In this document: in pieces, positions 24,548 to 31,716 of the stretch | Layout: each line of letters opens with the position of its first letter | Numbering within the stretch: position 1 is the first letter of the stretch | Assembly (NCBI RefSeq): GCF_005146945.1 | Contig: NZ_SWMS01000008.1 | Coordinates: forward strand, 239,906-303,905 | DNA length: 64,000 bases | Source of the DNA: Prauserella endophytica | Lineage (GTDB): Bacteria > Actinomycetota > Actinomycetes > Mycobacteriales > Pseudonocardiaceae | Direction of reading: 5' to 3' | The notes under the pieces: generated by a model | What the model was told of the DNA's origin: nothing | Database searches by the model: none | Seen by the model: only the letters and a program-made list of their open reading frames with translations | Made by a program: the position numbers and the translations under genes

Positions 24548-25950
24548 TGGGCACAGAGTGGAAGATCCCGCAGGACGCGACCCCGGCCGACCCGGCGACC
24601 CTGCGTGTGCTGGGTGAGGTCACCGCGGTCACGCCGGGGGAGCTCGACCAGGCCGTGCACACGGCCGACCAGGCGATGCGGGGCAGCTGGCCGGTGGACG
24701 CGAAGCTGCGGCAGGTCGCGCTCTGGCGCTGGGCGGACCTGCTCGCCGAGCACGCCGACGAACTGGTCTCCGCGCTCGTCGCCGAAAGTGGCAAACCGGT
24801 CCGCGAGGCACGCATCGAGGTCGCGGGCGCCGTTGACTCTCTGCGCTACAACGCCGGGCTCACCCGGCTGGTCAACGGCAGGGCCGGGACCCTTCCGGAC
24901 GGCTCGCAAGCACACCTGGTGCGGGAGCCGGTGGGGGTCACCGCCCTGATCGTGCCGTGGAACTGGCCGCTGCTGCTGCTCCTGCGGGACCTGGCGCCCG
25001 CGCTCGCGGCCGGCGTGACCACGCTGGTGAAACCCGCTCCGCAGACCACGCTGGTCACCCAGCGGGCCGTCGGGCTCGCGCACGAGGCGGGTATCGGCGA
25101 GGACGTGGTGCGGGTCGTCGCCGGGGACGGGCTCGTCGGCGAGGCGCTCGTGACGCATCCGCTCGTCCGGGCCGTCGCGTTCACCGGCTCGACCGAGGTG
25201 GGCGCGGCGATCCGCTCCTCGGCCGCGCCCGACATGACCCGTACCCTGCTGGAACTCGGCGGCAAGGCGGCGATGACGGTGTTCGCCGACGCCGACGTGG
25301 ACGCCGCGGCCGAGACGGCGGCGATGGCGTCGGTGATCACCACCGGACAGATGTGCATGGCCTGCACGCGGCTGCTCGTGCAGCGCGGCGCGTTCGACCG
25401 GGTTCGCGACCGCGTGGTGGACGTGCTGCGGTCGCTGCGTGCCGGTGACCCGCGCGACGAGAACACCGACCTCGGCCCGCTCATCTCCGCACCCGCGCTG
25501 GAGCGGTTCACCGGGTACGTCGACCTGGCGCGCACCGGGGCGAGGCTGCTGACCGGTGGCGAGCGCGCCGACGCCGACGGTCTGCCGGGGCACTTCGTCA
25601 CCCCGGCGGCGGTCACCGGCGCCGCGCTGGACTCGCCGCTGGTGCAGCACGACCTGTTCGGCCCGCTGCTCAGTATCGAGCCGTTCGACGACGAGGAGGA
25701 CGCCGTCCGGCTCGCGAACGCGACGCCCTACGGGCTCGCGGCGGCGCTGTGGACGAGTGACCTGGACCGGGCGTGGCGGGTGTCGCGCCGGCTGCGCGCG
25801 GGCACGGTCTGGGTGAACGGCTACAACCGCTCGTACGCGGAGATGCCCAGCGGAGGCCACGGCGCCTCCGGCCTCGGCCGAACCCGCGGTGTCGAGGGCA
25901 TCGAACAGTTCACCGAGCTCAAGCACGTCCACTTCGGAGCAGGGAGGTAG
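24547..25950 (+). CDS. NAD(P)-dependent aldehyde dehydrogenase
   Basis: The 467-residue enzyme has all ALDH essentials: Asn139 in VPWNWP, the cofactor loop FTGSTEVG (about 212-219), Glu236 in LLELGGK and the catalytic Cys270 in TTGQMCMAC. It oxidises an aldehyde to a carboxylate. In this cluster the candidates are furfural/HMF-type aldehydes and the aldehyde released by the ThDP decarboxylase of the other arm, making it a possible mdlD analogue as well. It is co-transcribed with the SDR (TGATG junction), and UbiX follows 4 bp after. Confidence 0.88.
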   Translation: MGTEWKIPQDATPADPATLRVLGEVTAVTPGELDQAVHTADQAMRGSWPVDAKLRQVALWRWADLLAEHADELVSALVAESGKPVREARIEVAGAVDSLRYNAGLTRLVNGRAGTLPDGSQAHLVREPVGVTALIVPWNWPLLLLLRDLAPALAAGVTTLVKPAPQTTLVTQRAVGLAHEAGIGEDVVRVVAGDGLVGEALVTHPLVRAVAFTGSTEVGAAIRSSAAPDMTRTLLELGGKAAMTVFADADVDAAAETAAMASVITTGQMCMACTRLLVQRGAFDRVRDRVVDVLRSLRAGDPRDENTDLGPLISAPALERFTGYVDLARTGARLLTGGERADADGLPGHFVTPAAVTGAALDSPLVQHDLFGPLLSIEPFDDEEDAVRLANATPYGLAAALWTSDLDRAWRVSRRLRAGTVWVNGYNRSYAEMPSGGHGASGLGRTRGVEGIEQFTELKHVHFGAGR

Positions 25951-25954
25951 GCAC

Positions 25955-26542
25955 ATGGAAGAGGAGCGGTTCCCGCCCAGGATCGTCGTGGGCATCAGCG
26001 GCGCCTCGGGCGTGCTCTACGGCGTCCGCGCCCTGGAGCTGTTGTCCCAGCTCGGCGTCGAGACGCACCTCGTGTTCACGAAGGCGGCCCGCGCGACGCT
26101 TGCCCAGGAGACCGACTTGAGCGTCGCCGACGTGAAGGCGCTCGCCGACCAGGTCTATTCCGAGCACGACCTCGGCGCCGCCATCTCCAGCGGATCGTTC
26201 CCCACCGACGGCATGCTCGTGGCGCCCTGCAGCATCAAGTCGCTGTCCGGAATCGCCAACAGCTACGACGACACCCTGCTGGTGCGCGCGGCCGACGTGA
26301 CGCTGAAGGAGCGGCGGCCGCTGGTGCTGATGGTGCGCGAGACGCCGCTGCATGCTGGACACCTCCGGCTGCTGGCCCAGGCGTGCGACGTCGGCGCCAC
26401 GATCATGCCGCCCGTGCCCGCGTTCTACACGCGGCCCGGCTCGCTCGAGGAGATGATCACCCAGACCGTCGGCAGGGCACTCGACGCCCTGCGCCTGCCG
26501 CACCCGGCGACGGCCCGCTGGACGGCGGAGTCGCGCGGCTGA
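25955..26542 (+). CDS. ubiX: UbiX flavin prenyltransferase
   Basis: This 195-residue protein prenylates FMN with dimethylallyl phosphate to make prenyl-FMN, the cofactor of UbiD decarboxylases. Signature segments are VVGISGASGVLYGVRALELL, CSIKSLSGIANSYDDTLLVRAADVTLKERRPLVLMVRETPLHAGHL and the C-terminal TRPGSLEEMITQTVGRALD. It starts with a good ribosome site (GGGAGG). Its partner UbiD lies 18 kb away at the opposite end of the cluster (6678-8060), so the decarboxylase pair brackets the whole system. In furan pathways this gene is called hmfG. Confidence 0.92.
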   Translation: MEEERFPPRIVVGISGASGVLYGVRALELLSQLGVETHLVFTKAARATLAQETDLSVADVKALADQVYSEHDLGAAISSGSFPTDGMLVAPCSIKSLSGIANSYDDTLLVRAADVTLKERRPLVLMVRETPLHAGHLRLLAQACDVGATIMPPVPAFYTRPGSLEEMITQTVGRALDALRLPHPATARWTAESRG

Positions 26543-26552
26543 CCCACGTGCT

Positions 26553-26592
26553 CGCCTCCCCTTGTACCGTGCATTTGGTACAAGGGGAGGCG
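26553..26592. terminator. Strong hairpin after UbiX, probable terminator
   Basis: CGCCTCCCCTTGTACC and its exact reverse complement form a 16-bp stem around an 8-nt loop, 10 bp after the UbiX stop. No U-tract follows, which is common for actinomycete terminators. It closes the rightward catabolic operon. Confidence 0.65.
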
Positions 26593-26596
26593 GCAC

Positions 26597-27030
26597 GGTG
26601 GCCTGGGACAACACGCTGGCCGTGGCCCGGGTTCTGGACTTGTCCGGCCACGCGATCCTTGTTGCTGCTGTGGCCCGGTGAGCGGCAGGGGCGGCGGCTG
26701 CTGCGGCGCTGGAGTGTCGACCGACCGTCCGATGAGGACGCCCCGGGTCTGGTATCCGTGGGTGTTCTTCCTGATGCCCGTGCTGAGCCAGCACCGTGCT
26801 GCTGGGCGGGCTGCTCGCGCTGTGGCCGGCCAGGTCGGCCAGCAGGCAGGCGGTCGTGCGCCGGCGACGGATCGCCGCGGTGGCCCCGGCCTGGGTGCTC
26901 GTGCTGCTCGGGATCGCGGCGGTGGGTGGCCTCGCGCCACGGCGTGGAGGGCAGTGGGCGGCGTTCGGCGTGACCGCGGCGTGCGCGCTCGTCGCCGTCG
27001 TCGTCATCGTGCTGGCCCTCGGCGGGCGAT
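26597..27030 (+). pseudogene. Frameshifted small membrane protein
   Basis: Protein-like segments appear in three successive frames: WDNTLAVARVLDLSGHAILVAAVAR (from a GTG at 26597), then RQGRRLLRRWSVDRPSDEDAPGLVSVGVLP, then LLGGLLALWPARSASRQAVV and two hydrophobic spans, VAPAWVLVLLGIAAVGGLAP and FGVTAACALVAVVVIVLALGG. In the order given they read like one broken membrane protein. I do not recognise the family. The third frame alone (26796-27143) could still make a two-span peptide. Confidence 0.4.
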
Positions 27031-27034
27031 CCTG

Positions 27035-27336
27035 CGGTCGACCGCGGTGCGTGGGCGAGGATGCGGTCGGTCAGGTCGATGGTGGCCAGGTACCACCAGA
27101 ACACCCAGTCGAGGGAGACCAGGTCGTGATCCGCCTGCTGTGACGCGTTCTGATGCCGGATTCCCAAGCGGTTCGCGATCTGGAAGAGGGCTTCTTCGTC
27201 CTTGTTGGGCAGCTGTCCTTGATCCGATTCGACGCTCCTCGAGGATGTCGGCCAGCGTGACAACGGCGGCGGATTTGATCGCCGCCCTCGCCGTCGTCGC
27301 GGGAAGTCGTCGCGTGGAACAGTTCCGTTCGCTCAT
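27035..27336 (-). pseudogene. Frameshifted fragment of an unrecognised protein
   Basis: Two leftward frames combine into one plausible sequence: SAAVVTLADILEERR in the first, then after a shift near 27230 DQGQLPNKDEEALFQIANRLGIRHQN and DLVSLDWVFWWYLATIDLTDRIL in the second. The second part, with its Trp-rich helix, resembles the C-terminus of an actinobacterial hypothetical protein, but I cannot name it. Neither frame is complete. Confidence 0.45.
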
Positions 27337-27389
27337 CGGCGGGTGCGGTGACCATGCGCCCGGTGTCGATCGAAAACTCAGAGGCTTGG

Positions 27390-28781
27390 TTACAAGTCAC
27401 TACTTCTCCTGAAGCCGATCATCGCTGTGACTACTCCTAGACCAGCGAGAACACCGATGGCGGCGAAGGCGGTGCGGAAGCCGTCGAGGCCCGTTCCCGC
27501 GACGAGGACTGTCGCGACGACGGCCACGCCTGCCGCGGCACCGATCTCACGCGTCGTTTCGATCAGGCCCGAGGCGACTCCCGACTCCGCCTCGGTGACG
27601 CCGGACAACGCGCCGATCTGCAGCGAGGGGACACAGAGCCCGAAGCCGATTCCGGCGAGCAGGAACGCCGGAAGCAGGCCAATGAGGTAGTCGCCGTCGG
27701 CGGAGACCTGAGTGAGCCACGCCATCGCGACGGCCAACAGTGTCAGACCGGTTACCAGCATGCGGCGGACGCTCATGACGGCGGTGAGGCGGCCCGCTGC
27801 GGATGCGGTTCCGAATTCGGTCATTGTCGTGGCCAGCCATGCGAGACCTGTTTCCATTGGCGAGTAACCGAGTCCCTGCTGCATCAAGAGCGACCCGAGG
27901 AAGATGAACGAGAAGAACGCACCGAAGGCGAGCAACGCGGTGAGGTTCGCCGCGACGAGTGTGCGGTTCCTCAGTGTTCTGCCCGGCACCAACGGGGCGG
28001 GTGAACGCCTCTCGATCAACACGAACGCGGCCATCAGCGCACCTGCCGCGAGAAACCATGCCAATGTGGAGACGGAGGCCCATCCGTGGGTGGCGGCGTG
28101 GTGGAGCGCGTAGACGGATGTCAGCAGTCCACCGGTCGCCGCGCTCGCCCCCGCGACGTCGAGCCGCCCGGACCGGCCACGGGCAACATCGGCATTGAGG
28201 CAGGTGATGGCGAGCGCGACGAGCACGAGGCCGACAGGAACGTTGATGAAGAACGCCCACCGCCAGCCAGGGCCGGCGGCGATGAGACCGCTCGCGACGA
28301 CGCCCACCGTTCCGGCCGCTCCGCCGACGGCTGCGAAGATGCCGAAGGCCCGGTTGCGTTCCCGCCCCTCCTGGAACGTGGCAGCCACCAGCGAGAGTGC
28401 GGCCGGCGCGATGAGTGCCCCGCCCAGCCCCTGAAGGCCGCGCGCGGTGATCAGCACGCCGCCGTGCTGCGCCAGGCCCGCCACGAGCGACGCAGTGGTG
28501 AACAGGCTGAGGCCGGCGAGAAAGATGCGGCGTCGTCCCAGCAGGTCGGTCATCCGGCCGCCGACGAGGAGGAATCCGCCGATGACCAGGCCGTAGGCAA
28601 CGACCACCCACTGCACGGTGCCTTGGCTGACGCCGAGGTCTCGCTGGATCGAGGGCAGGGCCACGTTCACGATGGCGATGTCGAGGCCCACCATTGCCTG
28701 GGCCGCGCATGCCAGGCCGAGCACGAGCCCTTGGCGAGTATCCGTCGCCTTCCGGCGCGCGACGGTGTTCACGAGATTCAT
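27390..28781 (-). CDS. MFS drug exporter, EmrB/QacA (DHA2) type
   Basis: This 463-residue transporter has about 14 hydrophobic spans. Characteristic DHA2 segments are GLDIAIVNVALPSIQRDLG in span 1, GGRMTDLLGRRRIFLAGL (motif A) and ITARGLQGLGGALIAPAALSL (motif C-like), then GPGWRWAFFINVPVGLVLV. It should expel toxic compounds by proton antiport. I chose ATG 28781 with an upstream GAAGGGAAGT. It lies 29 bp after the SRPBCC gene, so it belongs to that operon and probably to the ECF42 regulon. It would have no obvious furan-related role. Confidence 0.87.
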   Translation of the reverse strand: MNLVNTVARRKATDTRQGLVLGLACAAQAMVGLDIAIVNVALPSIQRDLGVSQGTVQWVVVAYGLVIGGFLLVGGRMTDLLGRRRIFLAGLSLFTTASLVAGLAQHGGVLITARGLQGLGGALIAPAALSLVAATFQEGRERNRAFGIFAAVGGAAGTVGVVASGLIAAGPGWRWAFFINVPVGLVLVALAITCLNADVARGRSGRLDVAGASAATGGLLTSVYALHHAATHGWASVSTLAWFLAAGALMAAFVLIERRSPAPLVPGRTLRNRTLVAANLTALLAFGAFFSFIFLGSLLMQQGLGYSPMETGLAWLATTMTEFGTASAAGRLTAVMSVRRMLVTGLTLLAVAMAWLTQVSADGDYLIGLLPAFLLAGIGFGLCVPSLQIGALSGVTEAESGVASGLIETTREIGAAAGVAVVATVLVAGTGLDGFRTAFAAIGVLAGLGVVTAMIGFRRSSDL

Positions 28782-28810
28782 GGCTGGACTTCCCTTCGAC
28801 CCGCGCCGGA

Positions 28811-29305
28811 TCAGCGGTGGTAGCTCGGCATGGGCTGGCCGACGCCGGTGGTGATCAGCTGCGGCAGGCTCTTGGTGATATAGAAGGTCCAGCCGGCCGA
28901 GCACGCTTCGAAACAAGCGGATTCGGCCGAGGTGAGACCCTCATGTGTGAAACGCACCGTCGTGCCCTGATCCGTGACACCGATGTCGAAGACGACGGTG
29001 GTGCCAGTCCACTCGTCGGGGTCGTCGACGAAGGTCAGCAGGGAGTCCACGCAGTGCCAGACCATCCGCCTGCCTGGCACGACCTCGGTGAGCTGAAACC
29101 GGGCGAAACGGATGCCCTTCTTGGCTCGGGCGGTCTCACCGGCGTATTCGCAGTCGTCGGTGAATACGAACTCATCGTGCAGCGCGGCCGAATGGCCGAT
29201 GAGGTTCTCGCTCCACCACCCACGCACGTTGGTGACGGCCTCGAAGACCTCCTCCGGCGTCCGGTCGACGGTCATGGTGGCGGTCAGGTACTCGGTGTTC
29301 GACAT
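28811..29305 (-). CDS. SRPBCC/AHSA1 domain protein
   Basis: The 164-residue protein fits the AHSA1 branch: EYLTATMTVDRTPEEVFEAVTNVRGWWSENLIG at the start, then RFARFQLTEVVPGRRMVWHCVDS and a C-terminal FEACSAGWTFYITKSLPQLI helix. ECF42 sigma factors are often encoded with such genes. It is the first gene after a TGTCGA-N17-CGTC promoter (29344-29370) and is followed by the MFS exporter, which makes it a likely target of the sigma factor next door. Ligand unknown. Confidence 0.83.
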   Translation of the reverse strand: MSNTEYLTATMTVDRTPEEVFEAVTNVRGWWSENLIGHSAALHDEFVFTDDCEYAGETARAKKGIRFARFQLTEVVPGRRMVWHCVDSLLTFVDDPDEWTGTTVVFDIGVTDQGTTVRFTHEGLTSAESACFEACSAGWTFYITKSLPQLITTGVGQPMPSYHR

Positions 29306-29343
29306 GGGTTCTCACTTCTCTCCGTTTGGCGGCTTTGCCCACC

Positions 29344-29370
29344 GACGAAGGAGAACGCCCAGGATCGACA
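29344..29370 (-). promoter_or_regulatory. ECF42-type promoter candidate
   Basis: Reading leftward, TGTCGA (29370-29365) is followed 17 bp later by CGTC (29347-29344), about 40 bp upstream of the SRPBCC start. The published ECF42 promoter consensus, as I recall it, is TGTCGA at -35 and CG(A/T)C at -10. The sigma factor of that group is encoded just upstream. Confidence 0.55.
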
Positions 29371-29420
29371 TCGGCGCTGAAGAACTTGAGAAAAATCTAG
29401 GACAGACGTGAAGACGCTGG

Positions 29421-30644
29421 TCAGAGGCTATGAAGACGTGCCTTCAGGTAACGACGCTCGGCGTCGGTCGGCGCCAGTTCCAGCGCTTCCTCGTAGGCCG
29501 TGGCTGCCTCGGTGAGGCGGCCTTCCCTGCGGAGGAGGTCGGCCCGGGTGGCGGGCAGGAGATAGTAGCCGTCGAGTCGGCCGGACTCGGCGAGCTCGTC
29601 GACGAGCGCGAGCCCCGCGGAGATGCCCTCGGCCATCGCTACCGCCACGGCGCGATTGAGGTCCACGACGGGAGACGGCGCCAGCCGCGCGAGCTCGGCG
29701 TAGAGTGCGGCGATCTGGGGCCAGTCGGTAGCGTCCGCGTCCGGAGCGGTGCTGTGACAGGCGGCTATCGCAGCCTGCACCTGGTACGGCCCGAAGCTCC
29801 GCATGGCCAGCGCTTCGTCGAGTGTCGCGACACCTTCGGCGATCAGCGCGTGATCCCACAGGGACCGATCCTGGTTTTCCAGCGTGACCAGGACGCCGTC
29901 GACGGTGCGACTCGCGCGACGGGCCTCCAGCAGCAACATCAACGCCAGCAGGCCGCGCACCTCGGGCTCGCCGGGCATCAGCCGGACGAGCGTCCGTGCG
30001 AGGTGAATCCCCTCGGCGGCCAGCGCCCTTCGCCCGTCCTGCTCGTCGTAGCCCTCGTTGAAGATCAGGTACAGCACCGCGAGGACAGCGGTCAGCCGCT
30101 GTGGCAGGAGCTCCGCGGGTGGGACCCGATACGGGATCCCTGCCTCGACGATCTTGCGCTTGGCGCGCACCAGGCGTTGCGCCATCGTCGGCTCGGCGGT
30201 CAGGAACGCCTTGGCGATCTCACCCGTGCTCAATCCCGCCAGCGTGCGCAACGTGAGGGCGACGCGGGCCTGGAACGGCAGCGCGGGATGACAGCACGTG
30301 AAGATGAGCCGCAGCCGCTCGTCCGGAATCTCCTCAGACGCGGGCTCGATCGGCACCCGCTCCAGCACAGCGAGCTCCCGCACCTTCGCCGCGCCCTTCG
30401 TGTCCCGCCGCAGCTGGTCGATCGCCCGGTGACGGGCCGCGGTCGTGAGCCACGCACCCGGACGGGACGGAACGCCGTCGCGCGTCCACGTCGCCAACGC
30501 GGCGGCGAACGCCTCCTGCGCGCAGTCCTCAGCCAGGTCCCAGTTCCCGGTCAGCCCGATCAGCGTGGCGACCACCTGGCCCCACTCGTCCCGGTACGCC
30601 GCGTCGACCGCGGCACGAACCGTCTCCGGTGCGGTCACTCCCAT
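29421..30644 (-). CDS. RNA polymerase sigma factor, ECF42 group
   Basis: The 407-residue sigma factor has an N-terminal ECF core: region 2 (DEWGQVVATLIGLTGNWDLAEDCAQEAFAAALATW, PGAWLTTAARHRAIDQLRRD) and region 4 (RVALTLRTLAGLSTGEIAKAFLTAEPTMAQRLVRAKRKI). A long C-terminal extension with TPR-like repeats follows (EAATAYEEALELAPTDAERRYL), as in group ECF42. That extension is needed for activity in studied members, and no anti-sigma factor is present. The start at 30644 overlaps the DGPF gene by 10 bp, the classic ECF42 pairing. It may respond to chemical stress. Confidence 0.9.
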   Translation of the reverse strand: MGVTAPETVRAAVDAAYRDEWGQVVATLIGLTGNWDLAEDCAQEAFAAALATWTRDGVPSRPGAWLTTAARHRAIDQLRRDTKGAAKVRELAVLERVPIEPASEEIPDERLRLIFTCCHPALPFQARVALTLRTLAGLSTGEIAKAFLTAEPTMAQRLVRAKRKIVEAGIPYRVPPAELLPQRLTAVLAVLYLIFNEGYDEQDGRRALAAEGIHLARTLVRLMPGEPEVRGLLALMLLLEARRASRTVDGVLVTLENQDRSLWDHALIAEGVATLDEALAMRSFGPYQVQAAIAACHSTAPDADATDWPQIAALYAELARLAPSPVVDLNRAVAVAMAEGISAGLALVDELAESGRLDGYYLLPATRADLLRREGRLTEAATAYEEALELAPTDAERRYLKARLHSL

Positions 30645-30970
30645 ACGGGGCGGACCTCGATACAACCCCGGCTCGCGTAGGGGTGCAGCGCCGCGAGCGC
30701 GAGCGCGTCGTCGAGATCGGCACACTCGACAATGTCGATACCGCCGACGAAGTCCTTCGTCTCCGCGAACGGGCCGTCGGACACCATCGTCTCGCCGTCC
30801 CGCACGCGGACTGTCGTCGCGGCCGCCACCGGCCGCAGCCGCGCGCCGCCGAGGCTGCCTCCCCGCCGGTCCACCTCCGCGTCGTACGCCTGGAACGCCG
30901 GGTCCGCCCTTATCTCCTCCATGGACGGCGATGTCGTCTCGTCGTCACAGATCAGGAACACATACTTCAT
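30635..30970 (-). CDS. YCII-related DGPF-domain protein
   Basis: The 111-residue protein begins MKYVFLICDD and contains the signature SDGPFAETKDFVGGIDIVE that names the DGPF family, then DDALALAALHP and a CIEVRPV ending. The fold is a ferredoxin-like YCII barrel, but the biochemical role is unknown. It is translationally coupled to the ECF42 sigma factor (10-bp overlap) and almost certainly works in the same response. The upstream region holds only an imperfect copy of the ECF42 promoter motif. Confidence 0.9.
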   Translation of the reverse strand: MKYVFLICDDETTSPSMEEIRADPAFQAYDAEVDRRGGSLGGARLRPVAAATTVRVRDGETMVSDGPFAETKDFVGGIDIVECADLDDALALAALHPYASRGCIEVRPVWE

Positions 30971-31156
30971 GGGCTACATGATGCCCGAACCGGCGCGGGC
31001 GTCATCGGCACTGCGGGAATCGACCATCACCTGCGTCGCAGACGGCTGTGCGCCCAGCCAGCACGCGGAATCACCCTCGCGGCTCCTCCGGGACTGTTCC
31101 AAGATCGGTGTCTCTGGCCCGACACGCCGAGCGAGGTCCGCCGGGATGGGCACACT

Positions 31157-31330
31157 GTGAGTGATGACGTCGGACGCAGTGAGTCCGCGCAAGCTGAGAA
31201 CGTGCTGGAAACGGAGCTGAACGAGGAAATGACCAGGTACCTCGGACACGAGAAGAATCAGGCGGATCCGGGTCGGGACTCGATTAAAGTGCGGAAACGG
31301 TGCGAGGACAGCGCAGCCCATTGTGTGTAG
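31157..31330 (+). pseudogene. IS256-family transposase remnant
   Basis: A rightward frame reads LETELNEEMTRYLGHEKNQADPGRDS and soon after KVRKRCEDS. This matches the N-terminal region of IS256/Mutator transposases (a 'LE.EM..HLGYEK.....GR.S' pattern followed later by VRKRQR). Only about 60 residues remain and the linking segment is lost. It overlaps antisense with a hydrolase remnant, so this spot has been rearranged. Confidence 0.5.
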
Positions 31331-31628
31331 CCCACATAGGACAGTCCGGTCGTTCCGACACGACCGTTCGCCCACGGCTGGGGAACTTGCCGCGGCGATC
31401 CTGCGCGGCCAGTGCGTACCCTCGCTCGAGGAGCGCCTCAGCGAAGACGTCGACGCGGATGATCTCGCCGTTCTTGTCATAGGGCAGGCGCGTCAGCACG
31501 ACCGGCACGGGGCCGTCGGCGTCCGGCAGGTACACGTCGGTCGCCAGCCGCACGCCGTCGCGCATCCGAACCATGTACTGCTGGGCCGATCGCTCAGCCG
31601 GACCCGGTGGGATGTGCGTGAACGACAT
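31284..31628 (-). pseudogene. N-terminal remnant of a CocE/NonD-family hydrolase
   Basis: The frame starts with ATG 31628 and encodes YMVRMRDGVRLATDVYLPDADGPVPVVLTRLPYDKNGE then ALLERGYALAAQDRRGKFPS, the first strands of CocE/NonD (peptidase S15-like) acyl esterases. It then departs into sequence with no similarity and stops after 114 residues; the nucleophile serine (GxSYxG) region is missing. The gene is therefore truncated, probably by the transposon activity seen next to it. Confidence 0.6.
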
Positions 31629-31716
31629 CGGTGCCGGCCTGGGATCGATCGATTCGTTCTTCGGTCACCACGCGCCCATCGTTCACTCGAGCCGAGACCA
31701 GCTTGCCCGGCCCCGG

